From IMG/VR virus record IMGVR_UViG_3300004276_000003, positions 1 through 64,000 of that record: a stretch of 64,000 nt of DNA. The stretch is one strand, 5' to 3'. The number at the start of each line of letters is the position of its first letter. Position 1 is the stretch's first letter. This document shows positions 42,101 to 49,832 of the stretch, in pieces. Both the position numbers and the translations under genes were made by a program. This DNA is from a virus. Under the pieces are notes generated by a model. That model did not search any database. It was not told the origin of the DNA and saw nothing but the letters and a program-made list of their open reading frames with translations.

Positions 42101-44506
42101 ATGCGTTTTTCCTTCGTAAAGACCCCCGACCCCGTCTACCTCTTCACCGAGACAGATGCGCAGCAGTACGCGGCGCTCTACGCAAAGGCTCCCCGCGTGG
42201 GGTTCGACACGGAGACCACCGGACTGAGCAAATTCGGTGCGCGAGTCAAGTTCTTCTCCTTCGCGACGGAGGACACGCGCATCTGTGCCCCCGTTCGACT
42301 CCTGGAGGTGTTCCGCGGGGTTCTGGAGGACCCGAACATCGAGAAGTGCCTCACGAACGCCAAGTTCGACATGCACATGGTGGCGAATGAGGGAATCGAG
42401 CTGAAGGGGCACCTCCTCGACACGGTCCCCATGGACTGGCTCCTGGATGAGAACCGCATCGGGCGTCACGGGCTCAAGCAGTGCTCTGCTGACTACCTCG
42501 GCCTTCGGATGGCTCCTTTTCGGGAGGTGTTCGGGTCTGTCGGCAAGATCGACAACGAGGTCAAGACCTTGTGCGACATGCACGATGCGATGGAGGCGCA
42601 GGATGCGGGGCGTGCGGTGGAGCTCCTGGCCATCGTGGGCCAGTTGGAAGGAACGGAGGCCCTCCTCACATCGCTGAAGAAGGTCTCCCAGAAGGCGTCT
42701 GCGGGTCGTGCGGACCTCGGGAGGCTCCTCACGGCCTCCCAGCTCCTGAGCATCGCCAGGAAGACGGGACTGTGTCCGACTACGAGGACCCGCCTCGGGT
42801 ACGTGTCCGACTTCTTCGAGATTCTTGGGGCGCCGCCCGTCCCGAAGGAAGACCGGGATGGCGAGCGTCACCTGCTCACAGATCCCGAAGTGCTCCTTGA
42901 GGCGCACGAAGCGGTCCTGGAGGAACTCATCCACACGGCCGCTGCCGATGTGGATCCCCTGGCGCTGCTGGAGCTCCTGGTAGGGGACTACGCCTCTCTG
43001 GACGCCTGGGCATCGATCATGCTGGCGAATCTCCTCGAGAAGCTGCTGGCAGAAGTCGATATGGGGAACGGGAGCAACCTCTGCGACTACTACCATGCAG
43101 AGACCGCGGAGCTCTTGCGGGTCCTGTGGATGATGGAGCGCCGAGGGTTCCAGCTCGACCTGGAGCAGATCGAAGAACTGGACGGCCCCATGCTCCAGAC
43201 GATCCAGAAGCTCGAGCGTGAATTCGTGCGCCTGGCCGGCTGGGATGTGAATCCCAACAGCCCCAAGCAGCTCCGAGAGCTCTTCTTCAAGAAGGTCGGA
43301 GACAAGTGGGAGGACCCGTTCGGGATGCCGCCCACGAAGATGACCACGGGCGGGACGACTGGGATCAAGCTCCCCAGTACGGACAAGGCCACGATCGAGA
43401 AGTGGGCGGACAAGGGGAACCCGTTGGCTGAGTGCCTTCGAGATCACCGCGTTCTGAAGAAGCTGCACGGCACCTACGTGACTGGGCTGCCGACCAAGGT
43501 GGACAACCGAGATCGCATCCACACCGATCTGAAGATCGCAGGGACGGTGACTGGGCGCCTCGCATCTGGGGACCCGAATCTCCAGAACATTCCCTCACGC
43601 GGGGAGTGGGGCCGGAAGATGCGGAAGTGGTTCGTGGCGGGCACCTGGGGTGCCTGCGACCACTGGTGTCTCCCTTCGGTGGAGCATGTCCCCCTGCCGG
43701 ATTTGCCGCGGGACTTCCCGATGCGACTCATCGTGGCGGACTACCAGCAGCTCGAGATGCGGATCATGGCGCACCTGAGTGGTGACCCCGTGATGTGCCA
43801 GACGATTCATGCGGGGAAAGACCTTCACTCCATGACCGCGTCTCTGGCGGTCGGTGCCAACTACGACGACATCGTCGCAGCCAAGAAGGCGGACAACCCC
43901 ACGAAGGAGCAGTTGGAGCTCATCGAGCTCCGAGCCGCGATGAAGGCGGTGGGCTTCGGTCTTCTGTACGGGATTGGCCCCAAGAAGCTGGGGATGCAGC
44001 TGGGCCTTCCGCTGGAGCTGCGGATCTCTCGGGCGGGCCGCGCCTACGAGACCTGCCCCGAGGCAGAAGCCCTCATCGACAAGTACTTCAACATCTACCC
44101 GGAGGTTCTGGAGTTCATCGAGCAGACCCACTGGGAATGCAAGAATGACCTGCTTGTCCAGACACTCGCAGGGAGATTCCGCCGGCTTCCAGACATCCTG
44201 TCTCGTGAGCGCGGCCTGGCCATGCAGGCGCAGCGCCAGTCTGTCAACTCCAAGGTCCAGGGGTCAGCTGCAGACATCGTCAACAAGGCCATGCGGCGGT
44301 GTGAGAACGACCCGGAGATGCGCGCGTTCGGTGCCCGGATGCTGATGCAGATCCACGATGAGCTCGTCTTCGAGGTTCCGGACGACGAAGACTTCATCCG
44401 AGCTGTCCGCGATCGGGTGCGAATCAACATGGAGAACCCCTTCCCCATGGCCGTACCCATTCTCATCGACATGGACGACGCGTTGTCCTGGGGAGATGCC
44501 AAATGA
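42101..44506 (+). CDS. Family A DNA polymerase with 3'-5' exonuclease
   Basis: 801 aa. Exonuclease motifs: DTE (D36, E38), TNAKFDMHM, and YASLDAWAS (D301), with an unusual ~130-residue insertion between the second and third. Polymerase motifs: A DYQQLEMR (D547), B K615 and F619 (MKAVGFGLLYG), C HDE (752-754). F619 in place of Tyr suggests normal discrimination against dideoxynucleotides. A Cys-rich loop CDHWC lies just before motif A. No 5'-3' exonuclease domain. It is the phage replicative polymerase; its end overlaps the next gene by 4 bp. Confidence 0.9.
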   Translation: MRFSFVKTPDPVYLFTETDAQQYAALYAKAPRVGFDTETTGLSKFGARVKFFSFATEDTRICAPVRLLEVFRGVLEDPNIEKCLTNAKFDMHMVANEGIELKGHLLDTVPMDWLLDENRIGRHGLKQCSADYLGLRMAPFREVFGSVGKIDNEVKTLCDMHDAMEAQDAGRAVELLAIVGQLEGTEALLTSLKKVSQKASAGRADLGRLLTASQLLSIARKTGLCPTTRTRLGYVSDFFEILGAPPVPKEDRDGERHLLTDPEVLLEAHEAVLEELIHTAAADVDPLALLELLVGDYASLDAWASIMLANLLEKLLAEVDMGNGSNLCDYYHAETAELLRVLWMMERRGFQLDLEQIEELDGPMLQTIQKLEREFVRLAGWDVNPNSPKQLRELFFKKVGDKWEDPFGMPPTKMTTGGTTGIKLPSTDKATIEKWADKGNPLAECLRDHRVLKKLHGTYVTGLPTKVDNRDRIHTDLKIAGTVTGRLASGDPNLQNIPSRGEWGRKMRKWFVAGTWGACDHWCLPSVEHVPLPDLPRDFPMRLIVADYQQLEMRIMAHLSGDPVMCQTIHAGKDLHSMTASLAVGANYDDIVAAKKADNPTKEQLELIELRAAMKAVGFGLLYGIGPKKLGMQLGLPLELRISRAGRAYETCPEAEALIDKYFNIYPEVLEFIEQTHWECKNDLLVQTLAGRFRRLPDILSRERGLAMQAQRQSVNSKVQGSAADIVNKAMRRCENDPEMRAFGARMLMQIHDELVFEVPDDEDFIRAVRDRVRINMENPFPMAVPILIDMDDALSWGDAK

Positions 44507-44691
44507 TCGACAAAGATTCTGAAGAGCGCAGACAAGAGTTCCTGGACAGTCTCTCGGTGGAAGATCGCAAGAAAGTCGAAGACGCTGAGAAGTTCGGGCA
44601 CTTCTCGGACCTCATCCGGACACATCTGTCCCCCGGCTTCGTTCCCAAGTGCTTGCCGATCAAGCCACCTCGCACGGAGACCAAAAAGTGA
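44503..44691 (+). CDS. Small hypothetical protein
   Basis: 62 aa, acidic and basic helical N-terminus (EERRQEFLDSLSVEDRKKVE), ATG overlapping the polymerase stop by 4 bp. No family recognised. Overlaps the next gene by 4 bp. Confidence 0.4.
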   Translation: MIDKDSEERRQEFLDSLSVEDRKKVEDAEKFGHFSDLIRTHLSPGFVPKCLPIKPPRTETKK

Positions 44692-44984
44692 GCAAGCACG
44701 AGAAGCCCTGTCGAAACTTCTGCCTCGATATCGGGGGGCCGCCCGACTCTCCCTGCATCCTCTGCGGCCACTCGCGAGGTGCCCACTACGGGATCAAGTT
44801 CCGCAAAGATCGGCCAGGGGAGGGCGTGTACGAGGTCACGCAGCAGACCATCGAGCCCTACCCCGCGATCGAGACCATCTTCACGCAACTTCAGCACGAC
44901 GATGTGCCCTTTGATGTGGTGGCCGGAGGGGAGCTCGTCGGGAGGTTTTCTTCCGTGCGCGAGCTCGATGAGGGTGAGGAATGA
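44688..44984 (+). CDS. Small Cys-rich protein
   Basis: 98 aa from GTG 44688 with GGAG upstream. The N-terminal 30 residues contain C-x3-C-x10-C-x2-C, a probable zinc site. The rest is a compact alpha/beta with an acidic tail. Unknown function. Confidence 0.4.
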   Translation: MSKHEKPCRNFCLDIGGPPDSPCILCGHSRGAHYGIKFRKDRPGEGVYEVTQQTIEPYPAIETIFTQLQHDDVPFDVVAGGELVGRFSSVRELDEGEE

Positions 44985-45060
44985 GTCGCATCTACGCCAG
45001 GCGGGAAGACACCGGCGAAGACATCCTCGTCGAGATCAAGTGCGACTGGTGCTCCGCGAC
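44981..45060 (+). repeat. Direct repeat copy 1 (80 nt, within small gene)
   Basis: This segment is about 85% identical (12 mismatches by eye over 80 nt) to 45510-45589, including a 37-nt identical core (45024-45060 = 45553-45589). It encodes the N-terminal 27 residues of two small paralogous proteins. Confidence 0.7.
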
Positions 45061-45136
45061 CGAGGATGAGGCTACCCACTGGGCCATTGAGAAGCGCGCT
45101 GCGCTCTTCACACACAACGACACAGGTGAGCGATGA
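44981..45136 (+). CDS. Small CDWC-motif protein, paralogue A
   Basis: 51 aa, ATG 44981 overlapping the previous stop. Residues 1-27 are nearly identical to those of the gene at 45510 (MSRxYARREDTGE, then LVEIKCDWCSAT), after which the two diverge completely. The C-D-W-C pair suggests a half zinc site. A truncated or swapped-tail duplicate. Overlaps the next gene by 4 bp. Confidence 0.5.
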   Translation: MSRIYARREDTGEDILVEIKCDWCSATEDEATHWAIEKRAALFTHNDTGER

Positions 45137-45513
45137 GTACCGAGAAAGAAGCCTTCATGGCAGGAGCGCGCGCCTCCATGGACCCCCGCTCTTCGGTGCG
45201 GGAGCACCAAGAGGCCGCACTGCCGGCCGCCTATGCATCCTGGGCCCTCCCCGGCAACGTCATCGAGGGCCGATGCAGCCGTTGTCAGGGCGCCGGCAGG
45301 GACCCGAAGAAGCGGACGCGCTCGTGCCCTGTGTGCGGGGGGCGGGGGAGCCAGGAGTACTGCGGCGTCTGCGGGGAAACCATGCGCTGCGGGGGCCGCG
45401 ATCCTGACGGCATGGACGGCTTCATGGGCGATCCTCCTCGCTGCCAGCGAGAGGGCCGGTCAGACCGACGCACATTCGAAGAGATCAACGCAGCGGCCCC
45501 GGAAGAAGGGTGA
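45133..45513 (+). CDS. Zinc-finger protein with DnaJ-type CxxCxGxG motifs
   Basis: 126 aa, located between the two paralogous small genes. The middle (about 47-90) contains CSRCQGAG, CPVCGGRG and C-G-V-C plus further Cys, the C-x-x-C-x-G-x-G pattern of the DnaJ zinc domain. It lacks a J-domain and the substrate-binding domain. It could be a free-standing zinc module or RNA/protein-binding protein. A J-domain alone occurs in another gene (3109), so the two may work together, though they are in different operons. Confidence 0.55.
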   Translation: MSTEKEAFMAGARASMDPRSSVREHQEAALPAAYASWALPGNVIEGRCSRCQGAGRDPKKRTRSCPVCGGRGSQEYCGVCGETMRCGGRDPDGMDGFMGDPPRCQREGRSDRRTFEEINAAAPEEG

Positions 45514-45589
45514 GCCGCGTCTACGCCAGGCGAGAGGATACGGGCGAGACGGTCCTCGTCGAGATCAAGTGCGACTGGTGCTCCGCGAC
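45510..45589 (+). repeat. Direct repeat copy 2 (80 nt, within small gene)
   Basis: Second copy of the repeat at 44981-45060, 529 bp downstream in the same orientation and frame. The copies flank the zinc-finger gene. Confidence 0.7.
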
Positions 45590-45713
45590 TCTCAAGCCGG
45601 GGCCGCATGTCATCGGCAGCGGCTGGAGGCGCGGCGGCTTCACGGACTCCCGCACGACGTGGGAAGCGTGCTCGGAGCACGCGCACCTTCTGGAAGATCT
45701 GGTGGCTCCGTGA
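45510..45713 (+). CDS. Small CDWC-motif protein, paralogue B
   Basis: 67 aa from GTG 45510 (4 bp overlap with the preceding stop). Shares its first 27 residues with the gene at 44981, then has its own 40-residue tail (LKPGPHVIGSGWRRGG, then an EACSEHAH stretch with Cys/His). The two look like a recent duplication with different tails. Its stop is overlapped by the next gene (4 bp). Confidence 0.5.
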   Translation: MSRVYARREDTGETVLVEIKCDWCSATLKPGPHVIGSGWRRGGFTDSRTTWEACSEHAHLLEDLVAP

Positions 45714-46027
45714 CCCAGCGAGAAATGGAAGAGGAAATCATGAAGAGGACTGGCATCCCCCTGCCAGCGGTACAGCTGATGATGAACTCCCTCAAGGAGG
45801 TCATGGCCGAGAATCTTGTACGGCAGCAGGAGGTGGTCTTTCGAGGCCTGTTCCGGATCACCTGCTCTGCCCGACAACACAGTTCCTTCACCTCTCCTCC
45901 GGGTGCGGAGAACCGAGAGAGGAAGACGGTGGTTAGGCTGATGCTGGGCATCAAGCCCATCCGTGCCTTCCGCCTGGAGATGAACTCATGGACAAATACG
46001 CTGTCGTCCTGGACAACCACCACATGA
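45710..46027 (+). CDS. HU/IHF-like DNA-binding protein
   Basis: 105 aa from GTG 45710, typical length for HU. Pattern: helical N-terminus TQREMEEEIMKRTGIPLPAV, then LMMNSLKEVMAENL, then a strand-turn VVFRGLFRITCSAR, an arm-like region with KTVVRLMLGIKPIRAFRLEM. The layout matches HU family (dimer, DNA bending). The DNA-binding arm reads SARQHSSFTSPPGAENRERK, more degenerate than host HU. Possibly for phage DNA compaction or recombination. The first gene of an RecA-neighbour group. Confidence 0.55.
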   Translation: MTQREMEEEIMKRTGIPLPAVQLMMNSLKEVMAENLVRQQEVVFRGLFRITCSARQHSSFTSPPGAENRERKTVVRLMLGIKPIRAFRLEMNSWTNTLSSWTTTT

Positions 46028-46182
46028 AGACCGCCACGGATGGGGCTGCGCCCTGCCCTGAGTGCGGTTCTCGAAACGTCAACCACGGGGGGATGACCCC
46101 CCACTGTCCCAACTGTGGGACACGCCCTTGGGAGAAGCATGCCAAGAAAGAAGAAGGCCCCCGCCGCCACCGCAGCCGGTAG
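45988..46182 (+). CDS. Small zinc-ribbon protein
   Basis: 64 aa with CPEC-x13-CPNC (about 23-43), a complete zinc ribbon, and a Lys/Arg-rich tail. It overlaps the HU-like gene by 40 bp and the recombinase gene by 44 bp in other frames; GGAG lies upstream of the ATG. Short; real but uncertain. Confidence 0.4.
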   Translation: MDKYAVVLDNHHMKTATDGAAPCPECGSRNVNHGGMTPHCPNCGTRPWEKHAKKEEGPRRHRSR

Positions 46183-47305
46183 TCGGGCTTCTGCAGTCAT
46201 CAACAAGCTGAAGAGCAAGTACCCCGGCCGGGTCTTCACGGCTGGGGAGTACACGATGCCCTGGAAGGTCAAGCGCCTGCCCACAGGGGTCCTGGATCTG
46301 GACATCGCGCTTGGGGGAGGGCTCCCCGCTGGAGGGATGTCCTTCTTCACGGGCAAGCAGGGAGTGGGGAAGAACTGGCTGGCCAACCAGGTCATCCGAG
46401 AGCACCAGCGGCAGCATGGGGAGAAGACTTCGGTGGCCGTCGTGTCTACCGAGATGGTCTTCGACAAGGAGTTCGCCCACGCCTGCGGCGTGAAGGTCTC
46501 CTTCTCGGACCTCGAGGTCGCTCACTTCATCTCGGAGTACCGTGAAGATCTCCTGGAGGACCCCTCGGATGAGATCGTGGGGGCGCTGACCGAGCAGATC
46601 GGGGAGTTTGCCACCATCCCGCCGTCTACGGCGGAGGAGGCCCTGCAGATCGCGATCGATGTCATCGCCAGTCGTGAGTTCGACATCGTCGTCATCGACT
46701 CTTTCGGGTCTCTTCTGACGGAGCACGACAACGTGGGAGAGCTGGGAGACTCCCCTCGAGTGGGAGGAGCGGCGATGCTGAACACCAGGTTCGCGCGCAA
46801 GCTCAACACGGCCCTGTCTCCGGACAAGGACGGCAATCCCAACCTCACCTGCGTCATCGGGATCAACCAGGTTCGGGACAACACCGACCGGGCCAACAAG
46901 TACAGCCCGAAGACGCTGGAGGCCGGCGGCTGGGCACTGAAGCACGCCCGATGGGTGACGGTGGAGATGGCGCCCCAGGCCAAGATCAAGGACGGCAAGC
47001 TGTTGACCGGCAAGACCATCCGCTGGGAGATCACCAAGCAGAAGGCGGGAGGGCACGAGGGTGCTCGCGGGACCTTCGACTTCATGTACGAGCACTGCGG
47101 CATCGACAGAGAAGCACACTCTGTCGCGGTAGCGGGCGACTACGGGATCGTGACCCGGAAGGGCGCGTGGTACTCCTACGAAGGTGAGCAGATCGGGCAG
47201 GGAGCACGGGCTGCTGCTGAGTTTGTCCGAGAGACGGACGGGCTCCTGGAGCTCCTGGAGAAGAAGACTCTCTCGGCAGCTGGCGTTCGCTGTAGCTACG
47301 GGTGA
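46139..47305 (+). CDS. RecA/UvsX-like recombinase
   Basis: 388 aa from ATG 46139. P-loop G-K-Q-G-V-G-K-N (72-79), Walker B IVVIDSFGSL, and the RecA layout (LPTGVLDLDIALGGGLP, VVSTEMVFDKEFA, INQVRDN, TLEAGGWALKHA). It begins with a basic tail (PRKKKAPAATAAG). Carries out strand exchange with UvsW-like helicase and resolvases in this operon. The P-loop has Asn in place of the usual Thr/Ser, but is otherwise typical. Confidence 0.85.
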   Translation: MPRKKKAPAATAAGSRASAVINKLKSKYPGRVFTAGEYTMPWKVKRLPTGVLDLDIALGGGLPAGGMSFFTGKQGVGKNWLANQVIREHQRQHGEKTSVAVVSTEMVFDKEFAHACGVKVSFSDLEVAHFISEYREDLLEDPSDEIVGALTEQIGEFATIPPSTAEEALQIAIDVIASREFDIVVIDSFGSLLTEHDNVGELGDSPRVGGAAMLNTRFARKLNTALSPDKDGNPNLTCVIGINQVRDNTDRANKYSPKTLEAGGWALKHARWVTVEMAPQAKIKDGKLLTGKTIRWEITKQKAGGHEGARGTFDFMYEHCGIDREAHSVAVAGDYGIVTRKGAWYSYEGEQIGQGARAAAEFVRETDGLLELLEKKTLSAAGVRCSYG

Positions 47306-47763
47306 GCGAGGATCTATGCGCTGTGTGCCGGGGCCTCTTGAGGCCCTGGGCACTGGGCAAGCTGAAGTGCCAGAAGTGCGGGCGCACCTGGAAGGCAAAG
47401 CGAGAGGCGCCCCAGAAGGACAAGCTCCGTTCTGGGGCCCGCAGCTACCGGAAGCAGTCGGACAAGCAGGAGAAGCGCGTCGCCAAGCAAGTGGGCGGGC
47501 GCACTACGATCGCCTCCGGCCAGACCCCCATCGACAAAGGGGACGTGCGGTCAGACGCTGTCCGCGTTGAGTGCAAGTACACGGATAAGAAGTCATTCAC
47601 CTTGAAGGTGGCGGACCTCCTGAAGGTGGCTGAACAGGCCACTGGGGACCAGATTCCCCTGTTCTACATCGAGTACCGGGAGTCGGGGGAGGCGTACTAC
47701 GTCGTCCCCGAGGACTGGTTCCTTCAACTACTGGAGACCTACCAGAATGATCCGAACGATTGA
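47302..47763 (+). CDS. Zinc-ribbon/PD-(D/E)XK nuclease, Hjc-like resolvase
   Basis: 153 aa from GTG 47302 (overlap 4 bp). N-terminal zinc ribbon (CAVC, CQKC). The C-terminal part has D81, E90-C-K92, and a following LKVADLLKVAEQA helix, as in archaeal-type Holliday junction resolvases and other PD-(D/E)XK nucleases. It overlaps the next gene by 17 bp. Resolvase is likely from the UvsX neighbour, but restriction-type or Vsr-type nucleases share this core. Confidence 0.6.
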   Translation: MSEDLCAVCRGLLRPWALGKLKCQKCGRTWKAKREAPQKDKLRSGARSYRKQSDKQEKRVAKQVGGRTTIASGQTPIDKGDVRSDAVRVECKYTDKKSFTLKVADLLKVAEQATGDQIPLFYIEYRESGEAYYVVPEDWFLQLLETYQNDPND

Positions 47764-48556
47764 CGATCTGCTCAAGGCTGACTCACGAGAAGTCGAGGAG
47801 ATTCGAAGCACGATCAACCTCCGCGGGTACTACTACACGGGAGTGAAGCGAAATGGGTCAGAAGAGGGGCTGACTCTCGATGAGTACGAGGCGTGGCAGG
47901 AAGAGGAGCCCGACCTGGAGTGCGGGACCTGTCATGGGGGCGGCAAGGTCAAGAAGTACCACCGGAGCGTGGGGACCATCCACGCGAGCTCGGCCCACGG
48001 CTGCATCCGTCGGCTGTACTACGACGCAGATGGCAGCTTCCGCCCGAAGCAGAAGATCAAGCCCGAGCTGATGATCACCTTCTCCATGGGCCACGCCATC
48101 CACGATGTGGTCCAGAAGGCACTGCATACGGCGCTCCCGGGCCAGTTCCGGGATGAGGTCCGGGTGGATCTCCCAGAGGCGTTCGTGAGCAACAGCCGGA
48201 CGGACGGGGTGGTGGACCTTCCGCAGACTCGGGTTCTGCTGGAGATCAAGAGCATGGGGGCGGAGTTCGATCGCCTGCAGGCTCCGAAGAAGGAGCACCT
48301 GATCCAGGCTGTGGGCATCTACGCGACTGCGCTGGACACTCCCTTCATCTCGTTCCTCTACGTCGCGAAGAAGTGGCCGCACTCCGTCAAGGAGTTCGTG
48401 GTCCCGTATGACCCCAAGATCTACCGACGGTGGTGGAAGAACAAGGGTTCGCGCGTGGAAGCTGCGCTCGAGGAGGGCAAGCCTCCCATCGCGGATGCCA
48501 CGAAGGACCAGTGCAACTTCTGCCCCTACGCCTACTTCTGTGAGCACAAGCTGTGA
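47747..48556 (+). CDS. Cas4/RecB-like nuclease with Fe-S-type cysteines
   Basis: 269 aa. The nuclease core shows a H-x-(~30)-D-(10-15)-E-I-K layout (RTDGVVDLPQTRVLLEIKSM, about 146-168) and an early Cys (HGCIRRLYY) paired with a C-terminal CNFCPYAYFC, the four-cysteine [4Fe-4S] pattern of Cas4/AddB/RecB-type exonucleases. It also has a C-G-T-C-H-G-G-G zinc-like motif near 59-66. Probably processes DNA ends for recombination. It is beside the resolvase and recombinase. Confidence 0.75.
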   Translation: MIRTIDDLLKADSREVEEIRSTINLRGYYYTGVKRNGSEEGLTLDEYEAWQEEEPDLECGTCHGGGKVKKYHRSVGTIHASSAHGCIRRLYYDADGSFRPKQKIKPELMITFSMGHAIHDVVQKALHTALPGQFRDEVRVDLPEAFVSNSRTDGVVDLPQTRVLLEIKSMGAEFDRLQAPKKEHLIQAVGIYATALDTPFISFLYVAKKWPHSVKEFVVPYDPKIYRRWWKNKGSRVEAALEEGKPPIADATKDQCNFCPYAYFCEHKL

Positions 48557-49104
48557 GCCGCACCAAAGGAACAGACTTCACCGTCGGCCTCGAAGAGGGC
48601 GAGGAGATGTACAACACCGCCGCAGAGCGCGCCCTCGCGCGACTGGAGGAGCAGGGGCTGAACACCCCCCAGCGGCCCTACGACAAGAACGGAGACCCCT
48701 TCGACGGGCACCTGCCCTCCAACATCACGGACTTCACCTCCAAGGAGCTGGGGACCATCTTCGCGCTGATGTGCGGCTACGCGGATTTCCTGGAGAACCT
48801 GGCCACAGTGGCGCGGGCGGAGGTCCTCAACGCCGACCGGAAGCTGAAGCTGACCAAGTCCCTGGTTCGGAAGCAGAAGGCGGGGAGCGCCCAGACGAAG
48901 GATGATGAGTGCCTCACGGACATTCGCTACGTCGAAGCGGACGTGAACTACGTCGAGGCGAAGACCTACCTCGAGCTCCTGGAGGGCCTCACCAAGTCCG
49001 CCTCTCGCGACCGGGCGGTCATCTCCCGGCTCATCGAGACGAAGCGCATGGAGGTGGACGGCAAGAAGCGCCGGAGGAACGTAGATGGGTACCGCAGATC
49101 TTGA
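48553..49104 (+). CDS. Hypothetical helical protein
   Basis: 183 aa from GTG 48553 (overlap 4 bp). Mainly helical with a Lys/Arg-rich C-terminus (KKRRRNVDGYRRS). No family recognised. Lies between the exonuclease and RusA-like genes, so may be an accessory of recombination (loader or single-strand-binding mediator); unproven. Confidence 0.4.
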   Translation: MSRTKGTDFTVGLEEGEEMYNTAAERALARLEEQGLNTPQRPYDKNGDPFDGHLPSNITDFTSKELGTIFALMCGYADFLENLATVARAEVLNADRKLKLTKSLVRKQKAGSAQTKDDECLTDIRYVEADVNYVEAKTYLELLEGLTKSASRDRAVISRLIETKRMEVDGKKRRRNVDGYRRS

Positions 49105-49546
49105 GCTGTGGGTGCCGTACCTCCCTCCGTCGGAGAACCGAATCCGGGTTCACCGTCGGCAGGGAGGTCAGGTCTACTCCAAGGAGGCGCGCGACTTCAA
49201 GATCGTGTTCACGCAGTACCTCAGAGAGAACTACTTCACGGAGATCAACCGTTTCGTAGCGAAGCACACTCCGCGGTCCATCTACACGCTCTCGCTCTCA
49301 TTCACCTTCGAAACGGTCATCAACAAGGGGTGGGCTAAAGGAAAGGCAAAAACCCGCTATAAGAAATTCGACGTAGGAAATAGGCGGAAGTTGATCGAGG
49401 ACTGCCTCGTCGAAGCCCTTGGAGGGTCAATCGACGACTGCCTCTTCTTCGAGCTGTACCTGCGGAAAGAGATGGGAGACAAAGTAGGGGTACACCTGCT
49501 CCTGGAGCCCTCTGACCCAGAAGACTTCGGAGTCCCCGATGGGTGA
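49085..49546 (+). CDS. RusA-like Holliday junction resolvase
   Basis: 153 aa. Pattern: N-terminal strand with P-P-S-E-N-R, and the RusA-type K-x-x-D-V-G-N-R-R-K-L-I-E-D motif (D96, N99, D104), then an L-V-E-A-L-G-G-S-I-D-D segment. RusA enzymes cut four-way junctions at fork regressions. It overlaps its neighbour genes by 8-20 bp. A second resolvase type beside the Hjc-like gene. Confidence 0.7.
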   Translation: MGTADLELWVPYLPPSENRIRVHRRQGGQVYSKEARDFKIVFTQYLRENYFTEINRFVAKHTPRSIYTLSLSFTFETVINKGWAKGKAKTRYKKFDVGNRRKLIEDCLVEALGGSIDDCLFFELYLRKEMGDKVGVHLLLEPSDPEDFGVPDG

Positions 49547-49832
49547 CGAGATCAACAAGAGTGAACTCATCGATATCGCGCGCGAAGAAGGCCTTGGGAA
49601 CCTGTCTCGGGGCAGCTCCTCTGCTGCGGTCCTGGATGCGCTCGAGGGTGGCGAAGTCCCGGAGAACTGCCGCCTGGATGAGCACCGAGAAACGATGGAG
49701 CGCCACATCAAGAGAAACTGGCGCAGGATCCGAACCCAGCTCCCCACATGCGACGGTACCTGCGTCACCTTCGGGTGTCCGGACACCATCGTGCTCGGGT
49801 GCTGGGCGAAGTTCCGCAACGAGATCCTGTGA
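49539..49832 (+). CDS. Small Cys-rich protein
   Basis: 97 aa, ATG 49539 overlapping the RusA gene by 8 bp. The C-terminal 30 residues contain C-x3-C-x5-C-x7-C (CDGTCVTFGCPDTIVLGC), a likely metal site. N-terminal helix-rich. No named family. Confidence 0.4.
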   Translation: MGDEINKSELIDIAREEGLGNLSRGSSSAAVLDALEGGEVPENCRLDEHRETMERHIKRNWRRIRTQLPTCDGTCVTFGCPDTIVLGCWAKFRNEIL

